Program-made: the position numbers and the translations under genes
The notes under the pieces: generated by a model
The model's database searches: none
Told to the model about the DNA's origin: nothing
Seen by the model: the letters and a program-made list of their open reading frames with translations, nothing else
Assembly (NCBI GenBank): GCA_001574975.1
Contig: KQ965747.1
Span: 236,484 to 300,483, forward strand
DNA length: 64,000 bases
Source: Gonapodya prolifera JEL478
Taxonomy: Eukaryota > Monoblepharomycota > Monoblepharidomycetes > Monoblepharidales > Gonapodyaceae
Direction of reading: 5' to 3'
Part shown: positions 1 through 20,374 of the stretch, piece by piece
Position numbering within the stretch: the stretch's first letter is position 1
How the letters are laid out: the number at the start of each line of letters is the position of its first letter

Positions 1-613
1 GTGCTCCAGTCCACGACAAGTGACACTTACAAGATCCGAGGGCGCCCACGGAATACATCAGTTGCCATAAAGACATCATGGTGCCGCGGATTTGGACCGG
101 TGCGATTTCACCGATGTAGACGGGACCCGACGGAAGCATGAGACCTTGCCCAAGACCGACACCCGTCCGACCGGCGACGTGGACACCAAAGTTGGGGGCG
201 AAGGTCTGGACGAACGTGAAGGCGATCAGAAGGATTGCTCCAACGAACATGGGCATGCGACGGCCGAATTTGTCGGACATGAGAGGAGCGACGAAGAAGC
301 CAGTGAAGATTGCACCGCACGAGTAACCGACACCGACAAGACCGACGGTGTTGGAATCGACGATGGGGTTGCCTTTGGAATCGACAGAGTTTCCGAAGGC
401 GGCGTTCCTGGGGTCAGTGGTCCGAAACCAGAAAATGAGCCGAGGAGTCCAACGAGCCTCGTTCGGTACGGTCGGGGCGTCGACTCACCAGGTCTTCATC
501 GTATTGGTCGCGTTGAAGGTCGAGGCATCGTAACCGTACATGAACATGCAGAGCGAGGTCGCCACACACACGAAGTAGGCATAGAACAGACGATCCCGGG
601 GTATGGGGCTCAT
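1..613 (-). CDS. MFS sugar transporter, 5' part (runs off the window)
   Basis: This is the N-terminal part of a major facilitator superfamily sugar/polyol transporter of the plasma membrane. Translation starts at the ATG at 613-611 (MSPIPRDRLFYAYF). Exon 1 is 613-489, an 81-bp GT-AG intron covers 488-408, exon 2 is 407-31, and a GTAAGT donor follows at 30-25. Seen directly: a first hydrophobic helix with MYGYDAS, the loop 2-3 signature SDKFGRRMP, and PVYIGEIAPVQIRG, which matches the sugar-porter signature with its E-x-(A/P)-P-x-x-x-R-G core. These features are known from fungal hexose and quinate carriers; the substrate cannot be read from the sequence. The C-terminal two thirds lie outside the window. 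A TATA-like element sits about 100 bp upstream of the start. Confidence 0.88.
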
Positions 614-684
614 GGCTGCTTCCGGTTGGGTTACGGAAGGTGGAAAGAAATGGCCGGTGAGATTTGTTTCGGAAGGGGGACTGC

Positions 685-720
685 CAGACGGGGTTTTATA
701 CAGACGGGGTTTTATATAAA
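685..720 (-). promoter_or_regulatory. Putative core promoter with tandem 16-bp repeat and TATA box
   Basis: Positions 685-700 and 701-716 are identical 16-base units (cagacggggttttata), and the second runs into the palindromic tttatataaa at 711-720. Read on the minus strand this TATATAAA lies about 100 bp upstream of the transporter ATG at 613, a usual distance for a fungal TATA box. Its use as a promoter is inference. Confidence 0.4.
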
Positions 721-1319
721 ACGCTGAACGCCAAGACCATGAGGGTTTGTCCCCGGGCGGCTGATTTTTTTTCTAAGGTAACTCAAACGTTGGGGAGACA
801 CAAAAAGGCCTAAAGTCTCTCTTCCGACATGAATCATTTTACTTCATTGAGAAATATACTGAAATCTTATACTCACTTTGGTAAAAGTGATCAGTTACTG
901 TCCGAAACCATCACATGGCCCCGTTATTGAACTATCGCTCGTCTCACCGAGCTGAGTTACCTGACATTGGCGTTTGTCTCATTTTTTTGGCAAATAAAAC
1001 GCACTCCGCTATTGTTACCGAAGCTGGTTGTCGTTGCAGAAATATTAGTTTTCGGTTTCGACCTCACGATCATCAGAAGCGAGAAGTCTGGGTCTGAGCA
1101 CTTCAATATGGTCGCATAGTATACCAGAGCTGGAGTCCGTTTCCGCGGTATCAATGGGTGATTCGAACTGACGTCTCTGCACCTCTGGAAGCAACAGATG
1201 TGGTGCTCTGTTATATGAATTTGAAAACACGCCACGGAGAATTTCGCAAGGTACACTGGCGATCCGATTTTCACATATGGCAGCAAAACCGTCCTCATTA
1301 CCCTTGAATACACTTATAT
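721..1319. other. Intergenic, no gene seen
   Basis: AT-richer spacer between the 5' end of the transporter and the 3' end of the orphan gene at 1320-4600, both on the minus strand. It should hold the distal promoter of the first and the terminator of the second. Only short unsupported ORFs are present. Confidence 0.5.
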
Positions 1320-4300
1320 TCAGATGCTAATTGATGCAATCCGCCTTGCAATGCCTTCCCACTGTTCTTTCGCCTCTCTGTCACGCCACCTTCCGGCCCG
1401 TTCTATACTTTCAACCCACCGAGTGAGACGAACAGAGACGCCTTTCCGTTTCCACTCGGTCGAAATTAGAGGGAAGCGTGATAAGATGATTTCTGTAAAA
1501 GCCAGCAGGTGGGGAGATGGCGGCGCACCAGGCAGGGTGGAGAGTTGGAGCAAATGGTTGGCGAGTTGTGACGAAGAGAGCATCTGGAAAGTTCCCGGTG
1601 GGTTTGGCGGTACTACAGATTGAACGAAAGTATGTGCTCACATTTGCAGTGTCCGCATTCAATCGACGCACTCCTGCAACGACGATCCCCACACACCAAG
1701 CGACCACCTCAGGGTTCCCAGCAAGCCATTTTCGACCTTCAGTCCCTGCGAACAGTCGGGCAATCGCCTGAAACGCCGCTGCACCAGCAGTTGCAACGCC
1801 GGAAGCCATATCCTCGGAAAGGTAGGAGCAATCGTGAACCGTTTGAACGAGGTTGGAGAGACGAGCGGAGAGTGTGGCTGGAATAGCGTTATTATCGGAA
1901 GGGAGTGCAGGTGTTTCTTGTACGACATTTATCTCCGGTATGGTTGGTTCTTGAGACTTGCTGTAGACCTCGTCAACCGCAAGGGAGACGGCTTCCCCGA
2001 TGGCACGCAGCACTCGAACGTCACCGAAAGCGTTCATTGCCTCCGACTTTGCTGTAAAACCGGTGTATTTAGGACGTGAATCGTCAAGGATTCATTTTTC
2101 GCGCATCTTACTTACCTTGTGATGTAGTGGCGTTTCCCACTGCGAGCCCAAGCAGGATACTCGCATTCACCTTACCGACCTCGTTGGCTCCACCATTTCC
2201 ACGAGCCATGGCCGCGCAGCGACGTATGAGAAGACCGTTGCGAAGAACTGCCAAGATAGACATACTTTTCGTGTATAGCCGGGAAGAAAATTAGTGCGAT
2301 GTTGTACTGGGATGACAGATCCAACGACGCGTACTTGCCGTAGCACAAACTTCCGAACAAATACAACGACGACCCACAACCTCTGGCGGACTGTGGGGCT
2401 GGGTGCACAGCATGGACAAGGGGGATTAAGGCCGATTCGAGACTCGCCACTTGCCCGGGCGAGAGTGAGTTGTTGAGGCGCTCGAAGGCGTCATGCGACT
2501 CCATGATGGCCGCAAGACTGGTAAGGGTTTTATCGAGCCCAAGGTCAACAACGAAGCCGGCAGATCAAAGACAACTCACTTGACGCTCTGACTCACCGCT
2601 TCGCGGCATCAGCGCCTACTGATGACCCTCCGGTGACCCATATCCATGCCACCAGATGAATAAGTCCACTCAGAACTGTATTTGACGTATTTGTACGAGG
2701 CGTGCCAACCAGGAGCTCCTCAGGGACCACCCGACCAAGCTGGCGTTCGTCAAGTCGGGTTTTATCTGACATAATGTCATCGGCGGCTTTTGGTGCCTCG
2801 AAGCAAGACAGTATCGCCTCAAAAGCTGCATGAAGCGGAATGGGTGCAGTCGAAGTGGATGTGACGATCCGCCCGACGACAGCTTTCATTTCGAAAGAAA
2901 GATGGGTTTGGTGAATTTGGTTTATGCAGCGCTTCAACATTTCGCGGCGACCGTACTGACCTGCCTCGTCCATCGCTACCCTTGTGCACCACTCTTCTGC
3001 AAACCAACGGACCTTGTCAGTTCCTTGCGGACCAGCCTTTCTTATCCAGTACTGGACGTACGCGTCTGCGAGAGACACAATTGGGTGGATCTGAGGAATC
3101 GGTGTGGTTGGATCGACAAGGTCGAGTCGGTGGTATAGCGCATGGGTTGGGTGGACGGTGGAAAGAAGGGCCGGAAGACTTGAGCAGCGCCGGGTCAGTG
3201 AAGTCTCGAAGATCAAAAAGCGAAAGAGTTAAGGTAGCAGCTCACCGAACATGTTCCATAATGTCCGTTGAAAGGGGTGTCCGCCCCATGACTTGTAGCA
3301 ACCCTTGGACGCACACCTCTCGCACCCACTGCTCGCCCCACCCAAATGAAGGAACGCCTATTCGGGAGCGAGATCCGGGCGGGGCAATGAAATCGACAGC
3401 AAAGTCCACCAGATGACCGAGATCAGGAAGCGTAGAGGGGTACGGAGCTTCAACGGGGGCGAAAAGGGAGAGGATGTGATCCGTGATTAAGGGGCAAAGC
3501 ATGCGACGTCGTGGGTTCGAAGATGTGTACATAGAGAGCCAAATTGCTTTGAGGGGTGTCAGAGTGAAGGGCGAAGTTTGGAAATTTCGGAAGGGAGCAA
3601 GGCTTACGAAGGAGATAGATACCGGTCCTCTCTGCCGAATGCGGTTCCTGGTGATTTAGACCGGCTACAATGTCATCATTGGGCTCCTGTAAAAAACATT
3701 TCCACAGACGGAAGTCATCCGACGCATCACACAGTGTTGAAAGAAAACTTCGAAGGTGAGGAAGAGTTATCTGCACCGATTCCGGGTGTTGATGCTCAGT
3801 CGCCCCATCGAGGAAGTGCTTGCAGAACGGTTCCTCTAGTGAGAGGATAATGCGGTGGATAAGTATGGGGTACTATGAAACGGTTCAGCTTTTGTTAGCG
3901 GACATATCGGAAAATTGCGAGTACGACAACAATCACACCTTCAAGGCGAGATCCAGCGCACTTTCACGGGACTGTTTGTACCCTTGACGGGGAAGCTCCT
4001 TGTTGAGAAATATTACTTCATCTAGGGTAAGAGGAATGGCCCAAAGGAATCGTGACCCTATTGTTGTCCAGGAAAACTGAGAATTGATGACCCAAACGAT
4101 CCACACAAGGAGTGTACATCTTTAGCTCACTGCTACGCCAATGTCTAAATCCACCTCGACTGGAGTCGTCGTCAACCTCCATGTACCGATATTGCAATCA
4201 ATTTCCGTCGAGTCGAGCAGAGGTTTGACACACTGCTCGTGTAAAAGTGCATCGGCCCATTTCTTCAGTAAGAATCTCCATTTGAGCGTTCTCTCGTGGT

Positions 4301-4600
4301 CGGATTTCACAGCTTCCAGCACCGTCCGAGCTACCAGGCATCCGGACAGAGTTCTCCAAGACGTGCCCGCGAAGCAAGTGAAGGGACGAGAATCATCTGT
4401 CGTCACATGGCTTGAGATTGCTACGTGGAAAGAAAGGTGGTGACATGGAATCAATTTGGAACCGCACGATGGCACCAACCCACAAGGGCCTCCTTTTCGA
4501 ACAGCGAGCGATCCCACACAAGCTGGGCGACTTCATGAGGCAGCGTCGCAGATAAAAGACTCCTCAGTCTATCCAATCCATCGTTGCAAGGTGAGTCCAT
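1320..4600 (-). CDS. Large orphan protein, probably alpha-helical, about 890 aa
   Basis: I do not recognise this family. Reading from the ATG at 4600 (MDSPCNDGLDRLRSLLSATL), successive exons join in frame across at least eight short GT-AG introns, for example the intron ending ttctcag near 4078, the one ending cgtttcatag near 3877 with a GCTAAC branch site, and one ending ttttacag near 2055. The protein ends with EQWEGIARRIASISI and a stop at 1320. The composition is rich in Leu, Ala and Val with regular amphipathic spacing (LLGLAVGNATTSQ, VLRAIGEAVSLAVDEVY), as in ARM/HEAT-like scaffolds, but no repeat consensus is clear. There is no signal peptide or convincing membrane helix. One donor (GTGCGG near 4458) is weak, so that junction is the least certain. 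Open frames through many exons argue for a real gene. Confidence 0.7.
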
Positions 4601-4769
4601 GAGAGAGCCAAAGGCTGTGGTCCCTCACAACAGAAGAAACCTCGTTCACTTTAAAAAGGATATTATTGTATGTTTACGGTTATCCAATGACTATCCAAAT
4701 CGATGTATTAAACGCAAAAAGACTTCAGCTTGTTTCATTCATACCAAAACATAGGCTGCGCGACACTGT
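4601..4769. other. Short spacer
   Basis: 169 bp between the start of the orphan gene and the stop of the acyl-CoA synthetase, both minus. It must contain the orphan gene's promoter; no defined element was seen. Confidence 0.4.
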
Positions 4770-8235
<3,466 letters not shown>

Positions 8236-8833
8236 TGCGTCGCGAATAGCGTGAATGAGGTGAGTCGGGTTTTGCGGACGAGCAGGCACATTTTGTCCCG
8301 AATGGTGGTGCGGCCGGGGACTCACCACTGGTTTGCGCGAACAGTATATCGCAAGCGGCTCTGAGGTGTTCCTTGAAGCTAAAATTTAATAGTCACGCGG
8401 ACCCGTGAGGCGCGGCTTTTATGTCACCCGACAGCCGGGACACAAAAACATCACTCCCTGCGACCTGGAAGGTGACCATGAACCTGTCTCAATGACAAGT
8501 CCTTTATTTCCCCTACAGGCTTTCTTTGAGACCATAACATCGAGTCTTGTTCTTAAAGTATTGACCGTTGAAGGATTTTTCGCTGTTGCACTCTCAGTTG
8601 TCCGGTTTGAGAACCAGCCAACGTGATCTCTGTATCAGATAAAAAACGGTAATGCCAGAGCAGACCATATCATTCAGTCCACCGCAACACAGAGCATACT
8701 AAACATTTTCCATCCCAGAATGACCATGTTAATGCGTATCCGTTGCGAGACGATATAAAGTGCAGGCGTGGTACTTATTTTCTATCGGTACCGTAGCCAG
8801 GTGCCACATGAAAGTGTAGTTAGAAATAACAGT
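8236..8833. promoter_or_regulatory. Divergent promoter region between acyl-CoA synthetase and MFAP1
   Basis: About 600 bp separate the two outward-facing starts. A TATA-like gatataaag at 8752-8760 lies about 75 bp upstream of the MFAP1 ATG. No other element is clear. Promoter role is inferred from gene orientation. Confidence 0.45.
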
Positions 8834-10451
8834 ATGCCGCCTAAAATCGCTCGCTATCGGGCTGGTCAGCTTCCGAAAGGAGTAACAGAAGCAGACCTTC
8901 GATCTTCTGACTCGGAAGCAGAGGAAGATGATCGTGAACTGCAAGGGTCCGCGAGACGGGTTGAAGTGGATCACATTGACGCGGGTCGGCACCCTCAGCC
9001 CATTCCCACAGGCATCGACGCTGCAGCCGATCGAAGGCTTCGAAGAGTCGCTGAATCACGGGGCTCGGGTGGGGGCCGTCGGCCAGGACGTGATGGGTCA
9101 GACGCAGAGGACAGAGAGGAAGACGATGTTCGACCTACACGCGAAAAATTCAGTGGGAGAAAACTGGAACGTAAGAGAGCCATGTGACTTTAGGTTTTTG
9201 TCATCCAATTTCACGAAATTTCCATTGCGCAGCTGTTATCCGCCCCTCTTCTCCTCCACCCGACGACGACGATGAAGCTGCTGCTTCTGCACGTCGAGCC
9301 GCTGCTCGAGAGCTTGCGTTGAAACGGCGGCGAGCAGAAGAGCTGGAAGCAGAGCGGCGAGAGCGAGAGGAAGCAGGGTCCGCTGAAGACGAGACCTCTG
9401 ATGAATCGGAAAGCGAAAGTGAGAGTGAGTCAAGCGAAGAGGAGAGGACACTGCTGAGACCGGTTTTTGTGCCGAAGTAAGTGTTATGAATCGAGGCAAA
9501 GCCAAGTTTTCGATTCTCGAGAATGTATATGACCAGAAAGTCTTACTCTTCACATTTGCTTCAGGCGTCAAAGAGAAACAGTACTCGAAAAGGAACGCCT
9601 CGAGCAGGAGCGAGAAGCTGAAGAGGAGCGGCGCAAGCAGGCCCTTAATGATCGGAAACGGGAGTCCCACCTCATGGTTGCGGAACAAGTGAAGAAAGAA
9701 CTGGACACCGGTAGGCGCGGCTTTCGAATGAAATCTCTCATCTGTTAGTCTTACGAAATTATCAAGCTAATGCCGCCAACCAGAAAATGTCTGTTGACGA
9801 TACAGATGGAGTTGACCCACCCAGCGAGTACGCTGAATGGAAGCTTCGGCATCTTCGTCGTTTGTTGAGGGATAAAGAAGAGCGAGAAGAATACGTTCGG
9901 GAGCAGGAGGAACTGGAGCGCCGTCGCAATATGACAGAAGCGGAAAGGGAGGCAGAAGATATGGAGAGGATTGCTGCCCAGAAAGAGGCAGAGAAGGACC
10001 GGACAAAGTATCGATTCTTGCAGAAGTACTATCACAAGGGAGCATTCTTTCAACATACTGGAGAGGAGGTGCTTCAACGTGACTACGACGAAGCGACGGG
10101 AGAAGACATGGTGGATAAAGTTATCCTTCCCGAGGTGATGCAAGTGCGAAATTTCGGCATGAAGGGCCGAACGAAGTGGACGCATCTGAGCAAGGAGGAC
10201 ACGAGCAAGGACGCCATGTGGGGGAAGGCGCTCCGCGTTGGTTTTGGTAGGGGACGAGGAAGGGATCAAGATGGCGGTACTGAGCGTCGAGAAGGTGGCC
10301 TTGGTGGTGTTCGTGCCGGAACCGATAAAGGTATGTTTGGCCTTAAGGAAAAAATGGAAGAGGATGTGCGGTTCTAACTTCAAGAACTACATTTTCGCTT
10401 GCAGACTTCGAGAAACCTAACAAGCGAAGAAAAATAGATACAGCAGAATGA
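8834..10451 (+). CDS. MFAP1: MFAP1, spliceosomal B-complex protein
   Basis: Microfibrillar-associated protein 1 homolog, a nuclear protein of the spliceosomal B complex (partner of PRP38). Start chosen at MPPKIARYRAGQLPKG (8834). The N-terminal half is charged and disordered, with an Asp/Glu/Ser tract SESESESESSEEE. The conserved C-terminal domain follows: YAEWKLRHLRRLLRD, ERRRNMTEAERE, KYRFLQKYYHKGAFF and LPEVMQVRNFGMKGRTKW, all diagnostic of the family. The last intron runs from a GTATGT donor near 10331 to an acceptor before 10405; the final exon gives DFEKPNKRRKIDTAE and a stop at 10451, matching the family's basic tail. Reading through that donor would instead give GMFGLKEKMEEDVRF and a stop, which is less family-like. 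Introns are short (45-75 bp). SMC5 starts 93 bp downstream. Confidence 0.95.
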
Positions 10452-10544
10452 ATAACTAATGTAAGCACATTAGTCTTCCTGTAAATAAGCAGTAGTTGCA
10501 GTGGCTTTCGTTTGCGAAGAATTTTGCTCCACTCCAGTACTGGC

Positions 10545-15356
<4,812 letters not shown>

Positions 15357-15742
15357 AGCTTCTGCGGCATTTCGGTGAAATGGTCCCAGTCCTCTCCAGC
15401 CTGTGCGACTGTAAAGCAAAAGGACGGGACAACTTAATCGCGTTGCCGCAGGACTCCACATTTTTTGAGCTGTGCCCTTTGTTTGGGTGAATTGATTTTC
15501 TTTCATTTGTAAACGATGCGCATGACCGATAAAACCCGAAATTCATTTGCTGGTTGCTGGCATGATAAGTAGCACCTGTTCTTGAGTCATTTTCCCGCCA
15601 ATCATCGGGGAAGGAGATCTCAGGGTCAAAAGGGTATTTCGGTTCAATTCCCGCCTGGAAAGTTGTCCCCCCAACCATCTTTCGACACCTTTTCTGGGTT
15701 CCCATTCCCTTGCACGCAGACACCGTCGATTCGCCCGGTCTG
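15357..15742. other. Intergenic between SMC5 and BTB gene 1
   Basis: 386 bp holding the SMC5 terminator and the upstream region of the BTB gene. The last 45 bases before the BTB ATG resemble the same position of the paralog at 20933. Nothing else stands out. Confidence 0.4.
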
Positions 15743-18700
15743 ATGTTGGCGCCGCTTCGGGAATCCTCGGGAGAGACCGCGCCCCTGGACGCCCCACAAC
15801 AGGCATCCCCCGTCCGGAGGAAGTCGTCGCAAACACACTCGCGGACACGATCGCATTCCCCCAAGAGTCCGACGTCTTCCAAGGGACGAAGGTCGAGAAG
15901 CAGGGACAAGAATTCAAGTATAGCCGCCGAGGGTCACGAGGCCACCACCGCGGAACTCGCACTTGGTTTCGTACCCTTTCTGAAATCGCAGAAATACGTA
16001 GATGCTGTATTGAAACTTCAGACTACGGAGGGAAATGTGAGTAATCCGCGCACTCTCGACGATAAGCCGCAGTGAAAGAAACCCACGTGCCAGATGTCCA
16101 CGTTCCCGGCGCACCGAGTCGGTGAGTTCGCGGAAGTACCTGCGTACTTAAATCGAATATCTCAGGCTATCGATTTTTCACAGTCCTTGCACGTCGCTCC
16201 AAATTCTTTGACGAGCTTTTCTCGCAACACCGAGAGCTGTCATTGGAACCCCCCTCTTACAACCTTCCCATCATGCCCGAACACCCACTACTTCTAGAAG
16301 CACTGGGCTTTGTGTTGTGGTACTTGTACACTGACGAGCCCCTCGAAACAAGTTCAATGGCCATCGCCGACGGGAGGTGGGAACTCATATTGGGCGTGTA
16401 CAAAATATCAGATCTTTTTCGCCTTGATGAGCCCAAGCAGTACTACGGACGGTCGCTGCGTGCTGCGATTGATGCGGAACAGGAGGCCGGCGCTTCGCTG
16501 GACGAGCTTCATCTCATTGCGATCCAAGCAGTGAAATGGGATTGTGTGGACATCTCTGAGCAGTCCACAAAGCGCTTCATGGACGTCGCGGGCTCTGCTC
16601 TCACTGACCCCAAAGCGCTTTCCCTCCTCAGCCCGGATTCGTTTGAACGCATTCTGGAGAACACGGATGTCTCGGGGCGTGTGGAACTAGTCGGGGCCTT
16701 TTTCAAGGCGAAGAAGAATGCTGGTATCACCGTGCCCCTTGTTTCCGCGGACTCGATTTGGATCCTCGTCACTTTTGACAAGTCCACCTCGATCCAGGAA
16801 ATCGAGGAACTCCACAACAGCCTAGGGCAAGCCCACCCTCTTGTACTCGACGCTGCCGCAAATGCGCTAATGGACGACCCGTCCGCCCTATCTGGGTGCT
16901 CCATGGCCTTCTTCCTCGAAGTGGCCGACCGCGCCACGGTCGTCTGGCGAACCACCCGCCCGCCCCGGACACCATCCCCTCGTCTATCACAATCAGACAA
17001 TTACGCTGACAGTATTCCCATACGGTCAATGTCTCTCGAAGTGTCCCGAGACAATCAAGGAGGGTGGACACCGGCGGAGACGTACACGATGGTGCGCGGG
17101 TACATTGCGATACACAGGAGCAAGCCCTGGATGACGGATGAGGCGAAACAGAAACTGTGGAATAAAGTGCCGTTTATGGAGCTGCCGCAAGCGATATTGC
17201 AAAGGGCCGACGTCGAGGGGATTGCGCCGAAGAAGCTGGTCAACAATGCCTTCCTCAAGAAGTGAGTGAACGTCTATGTGTCTCAGTTCGAGCTACGCAC
17301 TAAAAGTGTTTTCGTGTGATTTAGAATTCGATCCAGCCTCAGCAGCGTCTTTCAGAGCGAAGCACCGTCCCCCAAATCTTCACCCAACCGACCAACATCC
17401 ATGCCGCCGGCCCAGACACCCCCACAGCGAGGCAACGATCACGCGGACCAGGACTCGGATGAATCAATCCTCTCTTCGCCGCCTCAGAATGGAACTAGCC
17501 AATCGGACTCGGTCCTGTTTGCCATCCCGGGTAGAAGGTCCAGCCTCAATTCGCTCTCTGTGCCAGGAGGTCACGCGAGAGCACAGTCGGACTCGGGGGT
17601 GAGTTTTTATTGTCTCTGCGTTGTCGGACCCATCCAATTCTTTCCCACGTCTTGTTTGCGACGCTATTCAGCCATCAAGCACGACCTCTCCTCCAAGCCT
17701 GCTAGCTCCTAAAGCAATACGTCCCGTGCCCTTTAAACGCACATCAGATGCCATCTTGCGCTCCTCATCGCCAGGTGCACGAGGATCTATTAAGTCTCAT
17801 ACCCCTCCGAACCCACCACCAGCTTTAGACTACGTTTCATTTGTGCCACCTCCCACCAAGCGGTCTTCCCTCCTCGGCAACCCACCCACGCCTCCTAACG
17901 ATGCTCACGGACCTGCGCCGCCTTACCTCAGCCCAGAGGCCTTTGTTGCCGCCTATGGTCGCCCGACACCATCGCCGCCATTAGGGCAGCCCAACAACAG
18001 AAGATCATCCATTCTGAGCCAAAAGTCTCATCCTAACGACTCACTCGTGTTCTCGATGGAAATGGGGCAGCCTGTTAATCACCACACACACCAAAACCAC
18101 TCGCGCGCATCATCACTCTCGCATCACCCGTCGATAGGATCCCAGCGACCCCGACTTCTGCAGCATTCGTCTTCGGAAGATAGTACATCGACCGACTCGG
18201 GAACATTCGTGCACATGGTGCGGATGCCGTTCCTGTTCCCCAATGGACACACTACGGTGTTTGAGCTGGGGTTCGCGGACCCTCAGCATGAGAGTGTGGT
18301 TGACACTTTGAGGTGGAGGGAGGAGGCTCAAAGCGTGGGAGGAGAGTATAGGGCGGCTTTTGATGGGAAGCTCTACGCTGGTGAGGAATAATGTGTTTGA
18401 GTGCTCGTATTGAGGCGCGTGTGGTGACAGAATGTCACCCCATTCCAGTCACGTACATTCCAAAAGCTCTAGAGAAGGGAACTCGGGAAGCTTCTGGAGC
18501 ACCCGCTGTGCAAATTGTGAGACTGTGTACCGAGTTTTCATTTTTCTGCCTTGTATTGACAACTTTGTTCATCGACACCTACAGCTGTTCGTGCTCGCGA
18601 CAGCTGATCTATACCACCGAGCCGAAAAGCACTTTCCTCGAAAGGGAACAGGTACGTGCGAACGCCCTTTTTATCTGACCTCGCTACACTGATGCTGACC

Positions 18701-19204
18701 TCCCACACGTAATGTTATCCTCGTAGTGTTCAACACACGTTCCCTCGATGCTTTTGCATCTGCTTTCCGAGGCGTCAGCGTCAAGATAGCACCGCTTTCG
18801 GGACCCATCAACAGGGGGAAAGGATCTCGGATGCAAGTGTTCGTAATCAAAGAGGCAGGACGGAGGTTTCCAGAAGAGTCGCGGGATCGGTTGTTCAAGG
18901 TAAGAGCTCGCTATTACAGCCAACATACATCGGCGACCGATTTGACGGTGATGTTCGTGTTGGCTCCAGATAATGCAGGAGATTGTCGAGAGGGGTGATT
19001 GGGGGGACTGTACGTTCCAACTGATAAAGTGCACCTCAACGACCTCTGTCTTACGTCTGCATCCCACCGATAGCTCATCTCATGCAGAGACCTCTCAGCG
19101 GATCCTACTACAACTCGGACGTTGGCCCTTCACAGCACGGTCAATACCTGCACCGTAATTCGTCGCCGGCATCGCAGTCGCAGTCGCACAGGTCTCATCG
19201 CTAA
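15743..19204 (+). CDS. BTB/POZ-like domain protein, paralog 1
   Basis: Probable protein-interaction scaffold or ubiquitin-ligase adaptor with a BTB fold; the exact role is unknown. The start is taken at MLAPLRESSGE (15743) because the paralog also starts with ML there; a longer frame begins with a non-ATG codon. Order: a Ser/Arg-rich N-terminus, LALGFVPFLKSQKYVDAV, then the BTB core STFPAHRV/VLARRSKFFDELF split by introns at 16037 and 16122, and GFVLWYLYTDEPLETSS; a BACK-like helical part ending VPFMELPQAILQRA; a long Ser/Pro-rich linker (17.3-18.2 kb); a C-terminal module with RMPFLFPNGHTTVFELGF, AAFDGKLYAG, APLSGPINRGKG and ERGDWGD; and a Ser/His/Gln-rich tail ending at 19204. Exon structure matches the copy at 20933-24331 intron for intron. 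Transcript ends are not visible. Confidence 0.85.
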
Positions 19205-19534
19205 TTCACATGTCACTCTGGCCTCTGTGAGGCACATTTTGTATATTCAGCTTTCGCCGTTTCCTCTGTCATTTGTGTACTGTTTTCCGGCCACTTCGGC
19301 TTATTCTATCACGTTTGTTATTAGTAATGTTTGATTATTCGAAAAATAATGCGAAGAGATGGATGTTGCATTGATCAACGGTCTATTCGCTTTCGAGAGC
19401 AACCGAGGGCGGTTTCTTTTTTGAAAAGGCAAAACACGACAGGGAACGTCGCCGAGATTCTCCCTGATAATGTTACCTCTTTATCCGCCGCCACCCATTG
19501 TCTTACCCACTACATACGTGCAAATCAGACTGAT
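19205..19534. other. Intergenic, promoter side of acetylesterase
   Basis: 330 bp, AT-rich, containing the terminator of BTB gene 1 and the promoter of the acetylesterase. The frame of the acetylesterase is open upstream to 19331, but only the ATG at 19535 gives a signal peptide. Confidence 0.4.
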
Positions 19535-20374
19535 ATGATTACACCTCGGCGTCTTTTGATCGCCCTCGTACTCGGCTTGGCGTGTTTTGGCCAGGCAATC
19601 GCCGCGCCAACAGTTTACCTTTCCGGAGACTCGACGATGGCGCCGGGCAGTGAGACAGCAGGAAGGCAAGGTTGGGGTGGCCATCTGAAGGATTGGATTA
19701 GCCTCGCTGTCGTCAACAAGGCCTTTCCTGGGCGGTCTGCCCGCTCATTCACACGGGAAGGACGATTCAATGAAATCGCGTCGTTGGTGAAGCCCGGCGA
19801 CTTTGTTGTGATAGAGTTCGGTCATAATGACGGTGGCTCGCCCAATCCGACTGATAATGGGAGATCTGCGTGCCCGGGAGCTGGGAGTGAAACATGTGTG
19901 GTGGTTACGTCTGGGTGAGTGGTGGATCTCACCATGGGTCGCGTCGTCACTGAGAATTTAAAAAACCCCAGTAATACGAAGGAGACAGTGCTAACATTCC
20001 CAGCATATCTTACAAACGCTGTGAACAAGTTCAAAAGCCTCGGGGCAAAAGTAATTGTCAGCTCCCAAACTCCGAACAACCCATGGGAAAGCGGTACCTT
20101 TGTCCTCGCGCCCCCCCGCTTTGTACCTTTTGCTGAGCAGGTTGCCAGTCAAACGGGAGTATCCTACGTGAGCCATTTCCAATTTGCGGCTTCGGCATGG
20201 CAAAAGGCCGGAAACGCCACCACATTCGCGGACTTTTTGCCTGGAGACCACACGCACACAAATGCAGCCGGTGCAAGAATTGTTGCAGAGGCGTTTGTGC
20301 GAGGTCTGCTCTGTGCAGTGAGACCGTCGGGGCTGGAAACCTTCATTTCAAAGACCCCTGCGGGGCAGTGCTGA
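19535..20374 (+). CDS. Secreted rhamnogalacturonan acetylesterase-like SGNH hydrolase
   Basis: Predicted to remove acetyl groups from the rhamnogalacturonan backbone of plant pectin outside the cell (carbohydrate esterase family 12). The start at 19535 gives a signal peptide (MITPRRLLIALVLGLACFGQ, cut near AIA-AP). Catalytic blocks are in place: block I YLSGDSTMAPG with the serine nucleophile, a glycine in WGGHLKDW, block III EFGHNDGG, and block V DHTHTNAAGA with the Asp/His pair. Cysteines CPGAGSETC and the C-terminal QC resemble the Aspergillus enzyme, as do LTFPAYL and SSQTPNNPWESGTF. One intron (about 57 bp, GTGAGT at 19915, ending ccccag near 19971) lies between VVVTSG and NTKETV. It sits between two BTB paralogs, and the 3' part of its gene is repeated 372 bp downstream. 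Confidence 0.92.

Noticed and set aside
9236-9688. Minus-strand frame of 150 codons within MFAP1
   Set aside because: Reverse complement of Glu/Arg/Ala-rich coding sequence; gives Leu/Ser/Phe-rich nonsense.
15710-15742. Upstream extension of BTB gene 1
   Set aside because: The longer frame begins with TTG; the ATG at 15743 matches the position of the paralog's start.
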